Origin: Chryseobacterium mucoviscidosis
Lineage (GTDB): Bacteria > Bacteroidota > Bacteroidia > Flavobacteriales > Weeksellaceae
Reading direction: 5' to 3'
Length of the DNA: 64,000 bases
Assembly: GCF_002177115.1 (NCBI RefSeq)
Contig: NZ_MVAG01000114.1
Location: 1-64,000 of the forward strand
In this document: positions 42,980 through 51,302 of the stretch, piece after piece
Position numbering within the stretch: position 1 is the stretch's first letter
Layout of the letters: each line of letters opens with the position of its first letter
The notes under the pieces: generated by a model
The model's input: only the letters and a program-made list of their open reading frames with translations
Databases searched by the model: none
Told to the model about the DNA's origin: nothing
Made by a program: the position numbers and the translations under genes

Positions 42980-44299
42980 TTATTCTTTTATAAACGTATT
43001 TTTTGTTCCTCCCTGAATAATGACAAACTGCTTTTTTGCCGGATAGAAATCGATCACAATTCCTGCCATATCAAATTTAAAGCTTGTCTCGGAAATTGCT
43101 TCTAAAGGGAACGCACTTTGTCCGCTTGCCTGAGCCATGAGTTTTTTATCTTCAATAAAAATGGTAATCTTTAAGGGAACATCTTTGCTGGAATAGGTTC
43201 CTGTAAACTTCTGAAGATCATTCTCGGAAATTTCATAGGTTTTAAAATTGGGCATTTCGAAATCTTTTCCCATGGCTGTTTCAATCATTTTGATGGAAAT
43301 GTCATTGGTATCCATTTCAGACTGATTGGTGCTGAAAGCGGTGGCAATTTTCAGATCCGGAAAATAAAATAGTGCGGAACTGAAATTGTCTATTCCTCCT
43401 GTATGACCAAATCCCGAATATTTGTCGAAAGGAACCTTAACCAAGCCATATCCGTAATCATCCACAAAAGTTTTCATTTTTTCCAGACTGGATTTCTTAA
43501 CTAATTTTCCGTTTTCGAGACCAAGAATAAAAGTGAGAAGATCTCTTGGAGTAGAGATGATATTTCCTGCGCCAATCGGAATACTCATATCCGTTTCGGA
43601 TGAAACTACATATGTTCCGTTGATGTATTGGTACGCTTTTGCCTGATCTTTCGATGGATCTATTTTTCCTCCTGCCTGTGTAAGCGTTAATTTTAAAGGT
43701 TTTGTAATTTTATCTTTCAGCAAAACAGCATACGGTTTTTTGTAAATTTTTTCGAGAATAAAACCGAGCAGAATGTAATTGGAATTGCTGTATTCGTGTT
43801 TTGAACCGGGTTCAAAATCGCTTTTGTATTTTTTTATAATGCTGATTAAGCTGCTTTCTGTCTGAGGTTTGGTGTTGTACTGCCAAAATTCTGCTTCACT
43901 GGTCAGATTATGAATTCCTGTTCTGTGCTGCAGTAAATTTTCGATAGAAATTTTTTCGGCATTTGGGATCTCAGGATAAAATTCTGAAAGTTTCTGATCT
44001 AAGGAAATCTTTTTTTCCTCTAGAGCTTTCATAATTAAAACGGCAGTAAATGTTTTACTGATTGATCCGATCCTGTATTGGGTATTTACATTCGCTTTCT
44101 GATTTTTTTCTGCATCTGCAAATCCGACAACTTTTACAAATGTAGGACGATCGTTTTCGGCAAAGGCAAAGCTTCCCATTACTTTATGATGTACGAAGAG
44201 AGAATCGATATAACCAGCTAATTTCTGCTTTACATTGGTCTGAGAAAATACAATGGCAGAAAAGCTGATCGCCGAAAGAAAAAGTAACTTTTTCAACAT
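42980..44299 (-). CDS. Beta-lactamase-family serine hydrolase, secreted
   Basis: 439 aa with a signal peptide (cleaved near VFSQT). Class C-like penicillin-binding fold: SxxK motif SISK with Ser79 and Lys82, the YSN motif in EYSNSNYILLGF (about residue 167) and HTGG in FGHTGGIDNFSS (about 293). A C-terminal extension (about 345-439) resembles the lipocalin-like domain added to some family members. Likely esterase, DD-peptidase or D-aminopeptidase activity; true beta-lactamase activity is less likely. It is upstream of the 72-aa protein and M1 gene. Confidence 0.87.
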   Translation of the reverse strand: MLKKLLFLSAISFSAIVFSQTNVKQKLAGYIDSLFVHHKVMGSFAFAENDRPTFVKVVGFADAEKNQKANVNTQYRIGSISKTFTAVLIMKALEEKKISLDQKLSEFYPEIPNAEKISIENLLQHRTGIHNLTSEAEFWQYNTKPQTESSLISIIKKYKSDFEPGSKHEYSNSNYILLGFILEKIYKKPYAVLLKDKITKPLKLTLTQAGGKIDPSKDQAKAYQYINGTYVVSSETDMSIPIGAGNIISTPRDLLTFILGLENGKLVKKSSLEKMKTFVDDYGYGLVKVPFDKYSGFGHTGGIDNFSSALFYFPDLKIATAFSTNQSEMDTNDISIKMIETAMGKDFEMPNFKTYEISENDLQKFTGTYSSKDVPLKITIFIEDKKLMAQASGQSAFPLEAISETSFKFDMAGIVIDFYPAKKQFVIIQGGTKNTFIKE

Positions 44300-44347
44300 A
44301 CTTTTGAGATTTGCTGAATAAGTAGTGGAAATAGAAATTTTGTTACA

Positions 44348-45268
44348 TTAATATCCTTTCTTGCGTGGATATTCACTATCCAGAATACCGTTATCATTAA
44401 GTTTCCAGATAATTTCGTTTTCATCTTCCAAGAGAGTATCTTTTTTAAGATAATCTAAAATGACATTTTTGTTAGCCGGATTTTTAAAAGACAGCAGTTC
44501 GGTTAAAACTTTTCTCTTACTGTAGCCAAAAGAATCGTTCTTAATTATGGAAATATATTCTTTTTGCAAAAGGTTACTGTAATCTCCTTTATACCAGTGA
44601 TTAAGATAATTAATAGCAGAAATTTTATGGTTCTTAAATGCCTGAATTTCAATCGGCTTTTTAAATGTTTTAGAATACAATTTGTATCTTAATGCTTCCT
44701 GTAAGAGACTTTCCGAAGAGTTTGAACTAAAAATAATCATACTGTCCAGTTTTTGCAACTTGGAATCTGTGCGAAGATTTTCATTGTCTAAAGAATGCAA
44801 ATAAGCATAATATAAAGGTTCCGCAGGATTCTGATCACCAATAATACAGCCGTCTTGTGTATGAATCTGAGATTTTAAATTTAAAAAAATCAGAAAAATT
44901 TTATCTAAAACTTCGGGCTTCCGATCCAATAATCCGATAGCCGAATAAACAGCAACAATTCTGTTTTTATTATGGATAAGAGCTAATAATTCTTCATCTG
45001 AAGCCAATCTTTTTAATTCTTTGAAATTTTCAAAATTAGCAGATTTTCCTGCACCTTTCCCAATGTTTTTCGTCTGATATACATTAATTTCTGAAATTTG
45101 CTTCACAATGCTTCGTAAATGCTCCGGAACACGTAATGTATCAAAAACCACATCTTTGGAATAGTCAAAAACTTCTATGAGTTCCGAATAATCAGCTTTC
45201 TTTTCTTTTTTACAACCCAAAAGAAAAACTGCCAGAAACGGTAGATATAAAAATCTGAAAAATCTCAT
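44348..45268 (-). CDS. Hypothetical lipoprotein, helical repeat type
   Basis: 306 aa with lipobox FLLGCKK (Cys19). The mature protein is rich in short helices (LLALIHNKNRIVAVYSAIGLL, split; LLQEALRYKLYSKTFKKP), which looks HEAT-repeat-like. No family is recognised. Its start codon overlaps the thyA stop by one base (TAATG), so it is translationally coupled to thyA, an odd partner for a lipoprotein. Confidence 0.65.
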   Translation of the reverse strand: MRFFRFLYLPFLAVFLLGCKKEKKADYSELIEVFDYSKDVVFDTLRVPEHLRSIVKQISEINVYQTKNIGKGAGKSANFENFKELKRLASDEELLALIHNKNRIVAVYSAIGLLDRKPEVLDKIFLIFLNLKSQIHTQDGCIIGDQNPAEPLYYAYLHSLDNENLRTDSKLQKLDSMIIFSSNSSESLLQEALRYKLYSKTFKKPIEIQAFKNHKISAINYLNHWYKGDYSNLLQKEYISIIKNDSFGYSKRKVLTELLSFKNPANKNVILDYLKKDTLLEDENEIIWKLNDNGILDSEYPRKKGY

Positions 45269-46062
45269 TAAATAGCAACAGGCGCTTTAATTCCCGGATG
45301 CGGATCATAATTTTCCAGTGTAAAATCTTCAAAATCGAAACTGAAAATATCTTTAATTTCAGGATTCAGCTTCATGATAGGAAGTGGTCTTGGTTCTCTG
45401 GAAAGTTGTTTTTTAACCTGCTCAAAATGGTTGTTATAAATATGAACATCTCCAAAACTGTGAACATAATCCCCTACTTCCAGATCGCAAACCTGCGCCA
45501 CCATCATCAGTAATAATGCATAACTTGCAATGTTAAAGGGAACTCCCAGAAAAACATCGGCACTTCTCTGATAAAGTTGAAGCGAGAGTTTTCCATCCGC
45601 CACGTAAAACTGAAATAATGCGTGACACGGTGCTAAAGCCATGTTCGGGATTTCGGCAACATTCCATGCGGAGACGATAAGCCTTCTGGAATCCGGATTT
45701 TTTTTAATCTGATCAATGATATCCGTAATTTGATCCACTATTTTTCCATCTGCTCCGTTCCAGCTTCTCCACTGCGCTCCGTAAACGGGTCCAAGATCGC
45801 CATTTTCATCTGCCCATTCGTCCCAGATCGAAACTCCGTTGTCCTTCAGATATTTGATGTTCGTATCTCCTTTCAGAAACCATAGTAATTCGTAAATAAT
45901 GGATTTCAAATGCACTTTTTTGGTGGTTACCAAAGGAAAACCTTCAGACAAATCATATCTTAACTGATAGCCGAAAACACTTCTCGTTCCGGTTCCGGTT
46001 CTGTCGGTTTTATCGGTTCCGTTGTCTAAAATATGTTGTAAAAGGTCTAAGTAATTCTGCAT
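45268..46062 (-). CDS. thyA: Thymidylate synthase ThyA
   Basis: 264 aa, full length. Converts dUMP to dTMP with methylenetetrahydrofolate. The active-site Cys146 is in [11 protein letters not shown], the phosphate-binding Arg residues in RTGTGTRS and [10 protein letters not shown], and the dUMP/folate-binding helix in [20 protein letters not shown]. All positions match the E. coli enzyme. A candidate -7 box lies upstream. The downstream lipoprotein overlaps by one base. Confidence 0.97.
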   Translation of the reverse strand: MQNYLDLLQHILDNGTDKTDRTGTGTRSVFGYQLRYDLSEGFPLVTTKKVHLKSIIYELLWFLKGDTNIKYLKDNGVSIWDEWADENGDLGPVYGAQWRSWNGADGKIVDQITDIIDQIKKNPDSRRLIVSAWNVAEIPNMALAPCHALFQFYVADGKLSLQLYQRSADVFLGVPFNIASYALLLMMVAQVCDLEVGDYVHSFGDVHIYNNHFEQVKKQLSREPRPLPIMKLNPEIKDIFSFDFEDFTLENYDPHPGIKAPVAI

Positions 46063-46084
46063 GTTGAAGGATTATTTTGAGTGT

Positions 46085-46092
46085 CAAATTTA
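46085..46092 (-). promoter_or_regulatory. -7 promoter box TAAATTTG of thyA
   Basis: TAnnTTTG match on the minus strand, about 23 bases upstream of the start codon, no clear -33. Confidence 0.32.
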
Positions 46093-46176
46093 GAAAAATC
46101 TTAATGATTTTCTGCTATCATAAGTTAGGAAAAAAGTCGTAATGAATGTAAACAGATTTTATGATTCAAAGAAATT

Positions 46177-46617
46177 TCACTTTACTTCTACAATCTTCTG
46201 AGTGATATTATTAACAGAAAAATTCTGGTTTTCAGTTAGTCCGTACATTGCTTTTGCCAAAGGCGATTCTGCAGAAACCGTCATTATTTTCTGTTGGTCT
46301 ACCATTATTTCTCCCGCCGATGCTGAAATATAGAAAAGTCCTTTATCCGTTTTTACCAAAGCTCCGTTTTGCACTTTTGATGATGGATCGGATGATATTT
46401 TCTGCACAATAGATTGCTGATTTAAAGATTCATTCAGTTGTCTTTGCAGGTTATTGATTTCCTGCTGAAGCATTTCGCGTCCGGTCTCATATTTATCACC
46501 CATTGAGCTTTTGGTATCATTATTTGAAGCGCGCGTTTCCTCGATCAGTTTTTCAAGTTTCTGAATTTTTTCAGCAATTCTGCTTTTTACTGCTTCTAAT
46601 ATTTTTGATTTTTCCAT
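46177..46617 (-). CDS. GreA/GreB-like transcript cleavage factor family protein
   Basis: 146 aa, cytoplasmic. N-terminal coiled coil (about 1-75; RIAEKIQKLEKLIEETRASN and EINNLQRQLNES), C-terminal FKBP-like Gre domain (about 80-146; GALVKTDKGLFYISASAGEI, ISAESPLAKAMYGL-type end). It matches small flavobacterial proteins that databases sometimes label 3-oxoacyl-ACP synthase; the Gre-like fold is what I see. It may act in transcription elongation; specificity unknown. Upstream lies repeat copy C, so its promoter is unclear. Confidence 0.72.
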   Translation of the reverse strand: MEKSKILEAVKSRIAEKIQKLEKLIEETRASNNDTKSSMGDKYETGREMLQQEINNLQRQLNESLNQQSIVQKISSDPSSKVQNGALVKTDKGLFYISASAGEIMVDQQKIMTVSAESPLAKAMYGLTENQNFSVNNITQKIVEVK

Positions 46618-46647
46618 CTACAGAATTTAATTTTATATTTTAAACTT

Positions 46648-46849
46648 ATTTAAACTAATTTCAGAATTAACCGCAAAAGGGACAAAAAATAATGTTAAAG
46701 CGAATTTCCAGAATAATCAAAACGCTCAAAAGAATAAAAATCAAAGATTTTTAAAAACTATAGTAAGCTTTTTCATTGATAATGATCAACTTTAAATAAA
46801 AAATTTAGTAGATCTTTTGTGGCTTTTGAGGTTAAGTAAAAGTTTAAAC
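46648..46849. repeat. MITE-like element, copy C (about 200 bases, divergent)
   Basis: Bounded by atttaaac and gtttaaac, with inner ends ttaaccgcaaaagg (46668) and cttttgaggttaa (46823). The internal sequence has only scattered matches (aaaaatcaaagattttt, tagatcttttgtg) to copies A and B. It lies upstream of the Gre-like gene. Confidence 0.65.
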
Positions 46850-46924
46850 AGAATTTTTATCTCCTAACTATATCTTAAACAAATAAAACGAAGTAAATTA
46901 AGTTTAAAACATGCTCATTAAAGT

Positions 46925-46953
46925 TAAATCTCCGCCCAAGAAGCGGAGATTTT
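46925..46953 (-). terminator. Terminator-like hairpin after the amylase gene
   Basis: Arms aaatctccgc/gcggagattt with a 7-base loop on the minus strand. The T-run is short and interrupted. Confidence 0.6.
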
Positions 46954-46961
46954 ATAGCAAT

Positions 46962-48311
46962 TTATTTTTCAAAAACTGCGTAATCTCCGGGTTTGAAATT
47001 AAAATCTTTTCCGCTGTTAAACTCGCGTTTTGTCTTTTCAAAAACATTTTTAAAGCTTCCGGAAAGATGTTCGTCTTCAATAGAGAAGTTTACAGGATCT
47101 TTGCACATATTCAAAACAACTAAAACTTCATCGTTCCCGTTTTTTCTTACATATGCTAAAATTTTGTCGTTAGCGGTTGTGTTGAGAAGATACGTGGTAA
47201 CATTAGAATCGCCTCCTCGCAGTGCCGGATTAGAAGATTTTAAGTTGAGGAGTGTCTTATAAAAGTCTGCGTTCTGATAAACGTTGCTCCATTTGATGAC
47301 ATCTTTTTCAAAAAATTCCAGACGCTTCATGTTGGGTAATTCCTGACCTGAATATAACAGCGGAACGCCGTTCCAGGTTGCAGAGAATACAGCCATCGGT
47401 TTTGTGATCACTCCATATTTTTCATATTCTGTTCCGTTCCATGAGTTTTCATCATGATTGGTTGTAAACCACGCTCTCATCGAATTGTCTCCAATTGCAG
47501 AGTATTTTCTCAGAAGATCCGTAAGTTCTGAAAGCGGTTCATTTTTTTTGTAATAATCGGCAGATTTGTGCATCCATTTCCACGAGTAGCTTGCATCAAA
47601 AACTTTTCCGTATTCCGGACTTTCGAGTTCATCGAATTCTCCCAGCCAGAAAAGGGGTTTTACTTTTTCCACTTCAGGACGCGCCTGCTGCCAGAAATCT
47701 ACTTCAACCCAGGAAGCAAGATCGCAACGAAATCCGTCGATATTGGTTTCTTTAACCCAGTATTTCATGGCATCAATCATTGCCAGACGCATTTCCGGAT
47801 TTTTGTAATCTAATTCTATAATATCATCCATTCCGGAAGCGATATGAAATTTTCCGTCCGGATCTTTTAAATAGAAATCGGGATGGGTTTTTGTCCAGAT
47901 ATGATCCCAACCGGTATGGTTTGCAACCCAGTCGATAATCACTTTAAAGCCTAATCTGTGTGCTTCATTCACCATGTGTTTGAAATCATTCAGAGTGCCA
48001 AATTCGGGATTGATGGAGGTGTAATCTGAAGCGGCATAAGGACTTCCCAGACTTCCTTTTTTATTTTGCTGTGCAATTGGAGTGATTGGCATAAACCAAA
48101 GGGTTTTTACGCCCATTGATTTGAGTCTCGGCATTTCTTTTTCAAATGCTCTGAAGGTTCCTTCTTTTGTATATTGTCTTACGTTTACTTCGTAAATGTT
48201 TGTGGTGTGTTTCCAGTCTTTAGGTAAATCCGTCATGTTTTTTGCAGCTTTTTGCGTGGTACAGGAAATGATTCCTAAACCTATCGCAGCGATTAAAATT
48301 AACTTTTTCAT
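46962..48311 (-). CDS. GH13-family alpha-amylase-like lipoprotein
   Basis: 449 aa with lipobox GIISCTT (Cys17). TIM-barrel glycosidase: WFMPITPI, DWVANHTG, nucleophile Asp197 in DGFRCDLAS, general acid Glu225 in LGEFDE, transition-state Asp287 in TTNHDENSW. These are the conserved GH13 regions. It probably cleaves alpha-1,4-glucans at the cell surface, anchored to the membrane. Residues after about 380 form the C-terminal beta domain. It has a promoter candidate and stands alone. Confidence 0.9.
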   Translation of the reverse strand: MKKLILIAAIGLGIISCTTQKAAKNMTDLPKDWKHTTNIYEVNVRQYTKEGTFRAFEKEMPRLKSMGVKTLWFMPITPIAQQNKKGSLGSPYAASDYTSINPEFGTLNDFKHMVNEAHRLGFKVIIDWVANHTGWDHIWTKTHPDFYLKDPDGKFHIASGMDDIIELDYKNPEMRLAMIDAMKYWVKETNIDGFRCDLASWVEVDFWQQARPEVEKVKPLFWLGEFDELESPEYGKVFDASYSWKWMHKSADYYKKNEPLSELTDLLRKYSAIGDNSMRAWFTTNHDENSWNGTEYEKYGVITKPMAVFSATWNGVPLLYSGQELPNMKRLEFFEKDVIKWSNVYQNADFYKTLLNLKSSNPALRGGDSNVTTYLLNTTANDKILAYVRKNGNDEVLVVLNMCKDPVNFSIEDEHLSGSFKNVFEKTKREFNSGKDFNFKPGDYAVFEK

Positions 48312-48325
48312 TAATTCTCTTTTAA

Positions 48326-48333
48326 CAAAAATA
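48326..48333 (-). promoter_or_regulatory. -7 promoter box TATTTTTG of the amylase gene
   Basis: TAnnTTTG match on the minus strand, about 14 bases upstream of the start, with a T-rich sequence at the -33 distance. Confidence 0.42.
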
Positions 48334-48442
48334 GGGATTGTGATCGAAAAAACGGAAATCTGAACCTCTAATTTTGAATAGAAAATGAAATTAAAGTATG
48401 CAGTAAGTTCTATTCTGAGCTGTCTTGATCGAAAATCAGAAA

Positions 48443-48558
48443 TCCTAGCCGGGATTGAGCGGCATGTCTGAGCTCTTTTCGTTTTTTTCGGCGCGGCAGC
48501 TTCGCTGCCGCGCCGAAAAAAACGAAAAAGCGAGTAGCGAAAGCGCGAAAAAGCTCCT
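48443..48558 (+). repeat. Snapback element, copy 2
   Basis: Perfect hairpin with 25-base arms around loop ttc (48476-48528), core ttcggcgcggcagc. Left flank cctagccgggattgagcgg and tgtctgagctc; right flank agcgagtagcg and aaagcgcgaaaaagctcc. The flanks match those of 17229-17337. Confidence 0.82.
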
Positions 48559-48573
48559 GATTATACTACTGCA

Positions 48574-48605
48574 CAAAAAAAGCCCCAAACTTATGTTCAG
48601 GGCTG
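48574..48605 (-). terminator. Intrinsic terminator of the pRiA4b-ORF3-like gene
   Basis: Arms agccc/gggct around a 14-base loop with a T-run of seven on the minus strand. Confidence 0.65.
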
Positions 48606-48628
48606 TATATTTTTAGAAATCCTTCCGG

Positions 48629-49222
48629 TTATCTTTCATCATCGTTGTCGTCCTCATCATCGAAAGCATCGTCGTTGTAGTCTTCTTCCTCATCATCATC
48701 AAAAGCATCATCATCTTCGTCTGCAAAGTTTCCGGTAGCTCCAAAGTCATCGAACCCGAAATCATCATCCATTAATGGCATTGCCGATTTCTTTTTGGAT
48801 CCTCCACTTCCGTTTTTGCTAGGCGCTTTCAAAGGAACGTTTCCAAATCTGTAAACCGTGATCGGGTAATTAACGCCTTTTGTTTCGTCGATAACTTCAA
48901 CCAATTCACAGAAAAATTCCCAAAGGTCAAGAAGTCCGTACTGGAACTGAGCTTTATCTCCTGCATTTTCGAATGCCTCATCGATGTACACATCCGACAT
49001 AATTTCTCCGTCGCCATCGTCACTCATATCTTCTAGCGGAACGCTTTTTACAATTGTTCCGTCTTCTTCAAGCAGATTAAAAGTGGAAAGCTCGTCTCCC
49101 TGCAAGCTGAATGCACTCTTAATGCCTAAATGTAAGTTCCAAAGCGTCTGTTTCCCTTTTACTTCGATATCCCGGAAAATATCTTCTTTTGCATCTAATA
49201 TTACGCGGATTTTATAAACCAT
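48629..49222 (-). CDS. pRiA4b ORF-3-like (IS1096 passenger TnpR-like) protein with acidic tail
   Basis: 197 aa, probably cytoplasmic. The N-terminal 130 residues (IYKIRVILDAKEDIFRDIEV-type opening; TLWNLHLGIKSAFSL; FQYGLLDLWEFFCELVEV) match the plasmid pRiA4b ORF-3-like domain, also known from an IS1096 passenger gene. No transposase or IS ends lie nearby, so it is a chromosomal family member. The last 45 residues are almost all Asp, Glu, Phe and Asn (DDDAFDDDEEED), a long acidic tail. It has a consensus promoter. Confidence 0.78.
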   Translation of the reverse strand: MVYKIRVILDAKEDIFRDIEVKGKQTLWNLHLGIKSAFSLQGDELSTFNLLEEDGTIVKSVPLEDMSDDGDGEIMSDVYIDEAFENAGDKAQFQYGLLDLWEFFCELVEVIDETKGVNYPITVYRFGNVPLKAPSKNGSGGSKKKSAMPLMDDDFGFDDFGATGNFADEDDDAFDDDEEEDYNDDAFDDEDDNDDER

Positions 49223-49273
49223 CAGTTTTTAAATTACTTTTTTTGCCGTTGTTATTATGATAAATCTCTGTTG

Positions 49274-49302
49274 CAAATATAAAATAAATGAGATGTGACA
49301 AA
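49274..49302 (-). promoter_or_regulatory. Consensus promoter of the pRiA4b-ORF3-like gene
   Basis: TTTG at 49299-49302, 17 bases, TATATTTG at 49274-49281 on the minus strand. Both elements perfect; leader about 45 bases. Confidence 0.65.
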
Positions 49303-49354
49303 AAAATATTTCATCATTTTTTAAAATATTTTTTTTTCATACATTTTGCAAAAA

Positions 49355-50386
49355 TTATTTACTTTTTTCCAGCATGAAACTGAATTTCGTACCTTCCAGA
49401 TAAACGCTTTCCACGGTGATGTTTTCGTTGTGCGCTTCAAGGATATGCTTTACAATGGCAAGACCAAGCCCGGAACCTCCTTCCCTTCTGCTTCTGCTGG
49501 TTTCCACACGGTAAAATCTTTCAAAAATTCTTGGCAGACTTTCGGATTTGATGCCCATCCCGTTGTCTATAACTTCGATTAAAACTTTATTTTTAAGGAC
49601 GCTGGTTTTCACCACTACTTTCGCTTCCTGTCTGTTGGCATAATGAATGGCGTTTGAAATTAAATTAATAAAGACCTGTGAGATCTTCTGCTTGTCTGCT
49701 TCCACAAAAATCTGCGGCTGCAGAGTCTGGATCTGCATACTTGCATTGTGTTTTTCTGCTTCGAGGTCAAGAAGATCAAAAATTTCTTTGATTAACAGAT
49801 TAACGTCAAATCTTGAGACTGTAAGATTAATTTCGCCGGCTTCAAGCCTGTTGATCATATCAAGATCCGTTACAATGGCAATTAAACGTTCCACCGATTT
49901 ATCTATTCTTTCCAGATATTTATCCCGAATCGTAAGATTATCCACTCCGCCGTCGCGCAGCGTTTCTACATATCCCTGAATGGAAAAAAGAGGAGTTTTC
50001 AGTTCGTGGGAAACGTTTCCGATGTATTCTTTACGGTAACTTTCCATTTCTTTCATCATATCAAGTTCGGTAACTTTTCTCTGATTGAGATCTGAGAATC
50101 TTTCTCCGAGTTCTTTAATGGTGATATTTTCATCATCATCATGAACAATTTCCTGCGGCAAAAGCTGTGAAAGACCACGAACCTGCTTTTTACCATAATA
50201 ATTGAACAATAGTTCCAATACGATATAATTGATGATAAAAATCAGGACAAGACAAATAATCAGTCCTATTTTAAAAAATGGTGTACTGTAATAGATATCC
50301 TTTAGTGAATCGAAAATGATTACTAAAAGAAACATCACCAATGTCAGAAGACAAGAGGCGACGAGGGTAAGTCTGTAAAATTTCAA
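49355..50386 (-). CDS. Sensor histidine kinase, PhoR-like
   Basis: 343 aa. Two membrane segments (about 8-26 and 40-62) around a very short extracytoplasmic loop of about 13 residues, a linker, then a HisKA domain with NVSHELKTPLFSIQGYV (His127) and an HATPase domain with INLISNAIHYAN, IDNGMGI and EGGSGLGLAIVKHI. The lack of a periplasmic sensor domain is like PhoR of flavobacteria. It follows the response regulator gene on the same strand with a 51-base gap. Confidence 0.92.
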   Translation of the reverse strand: MKFYRLTLVASCLLTLVMFLLVIIFDSLKDIYYSTPFFKIGLIICLVLIFIINYIVLELLFNYYGKKQVRGLSQLLPQEIVHDDDENITIKELGERFSDLNQRKVTELDMMKEMESYRKEYIGNVSHELKTPLFSIQGYVETLRDGGVDNLTIRDKYLERIDKSVERLIAIVTDLDMINRLEAGEINLTVSRFDVNLLIKEIFDLLDLEAEKHNASMQIQTLQPQIFVEADKQKISQVFINLISNAIHYANRQEAKVVVKTSVLKNKVLIEVIDNGMGIKSESLPRIFERFYRVETSRSRREGGSGLGLAIVKHILEAHNENITVESVYLEGTKFSFMLEKSK

Positions 50387-50437
50387 TTTTACAAAATTTT
50401 AATGGTTGATGTAAAGGTAAGAAATTGAAATTGAGTA

Positions 50438-51115
50438 TTAAACAATAAGTTTATACCCAATTCCTTTTAATGTCTGAATCGTGTTGATTCCCAGTTTTTC
50501 TCTCAGTCTTCTGATGTGGACGTCGATGGTTCTTTCTCCCACGATCACGTCATTTCCCCAGACTTTTTCCAGAATTTCTTCTCTTTTGAAAACTTTTTCT
50601 GTGTTGGAAGCCAATAAGTACAAAAGATCGAATTCTTTTTTGGGAAGCAGAAACTGCTGTCCGTTTTTAGAAACCCTGAAGTTGTCTTTATCAATAATTA
50701 AATCTCCGATTTCGATTAATTTAGAATTATCAGATACCTGAGAAGTTAGCTGCAATAAAGCGTTTACTTTAGAGATCAGAATTTTCGGTTTGATTAATTT
50801 AACAATGTAGTCGTTTGCACCTGCCTGAAAACCGGCCAATTGTGAAAATTCTTCGCTTCTTGCAGAAAGAAAAACAATTAACGTTTTTTGCAGTTCTTTA
50901 ATTTTTCTAAGTTCCTGACAGGTTTCGATACCGTCTTTTTCAGGCATCATGACATCCAATAAAATCAGATCCGGAACAATTTCCTTTGCTTTGTCGATAC
51001 CTTCATTTCCATTAGTGGCTGTATAAATGTCGTAGCCTTCTTTTTCCAAGTTGTAAGACAGAATCTCTAAAATATCCAGTTCGTCGTCGATTAAGAGGAT
51101 TTTCTTTTGGTTCAT
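50438..51115 (-). CDS. OmpR/PhoB-type response regulator
   Basis: 225 aa. Receiver (1-120) with LLIDDELD, phospho-acceptor DLILLDVMMP (Asp54), and a Lys-rich beta5 end YIVKLIKPKI. The C-terminal winged helix (about 130-225) has LLPKKEFDLLYLLASN, REEILEKVWG and RTIDVHIRRLREKLG, the PhoB recognition helix. Partner of the adjacent PhoR-like kinase. Divergent from a TonB receptor operon, which is a plausible target. Phosphate sensing is not proven. Confidence 0.93.
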   Translation of the reverse strand: MNQKKILLIDDELDILEILSYNLEKEGYDIYTATNGNEGIDKAKEIVPDLILLDVMMPEKDGIETCQELRKIKELQKTLIVFLSARSEEFSQLAGFQAGANDYIVKLIKPKILISKVNALLQLTSQVSDNSKLIEIGDLIIDKDNFRVSKNGQQFLLPKKEFDLLYLLASNTEKVFKREEILEKVWGNDVIVGERTIDVHIRRLREKLGINTIQTLKGIGYKLIV

Positions 51116-51132
51116 TTTTAATTTTTACGAGT

Positions 51133-51167
51133 CAAAGTTAATAATATTTTAATCACTGTTTAACAAA
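51133..51167 (-). promoter_or_regulatory. Promoter of the response regulator
   Basis: TTTG at 51164-51167 and TAACTTTG at 51133-51140, 23 bases apart on the minus strand. Confidence 0.45.
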
Positions 51168-51302
51168 ACGGGTATCGTTCACATAAAGTTAACAATTATA
51201 TTCTTTTCTTAATGTTTAGTTAAGAAAAAATTAAATTTCCCTAAACCATTTACCCCATCAATTCTTTATTCCTTTGCACCGAAAGAATATAGTAAAAAAG
51301 AA

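Noticed and set aside
42980..44299. Antibiotic-resistance beta-lactamase
   Set aside because: SxxK and YSN are present, but the HTGG motif and C-terminal extension fit the broad class C-like esterase/peptidase group; no evidence for drug hydrolysis.
48629..49222. Insertion sequence IS1096-related element
   Set aside because: Only the passenger-like domain is present. No transposase, no terminal inverted repeats and no target duplication.
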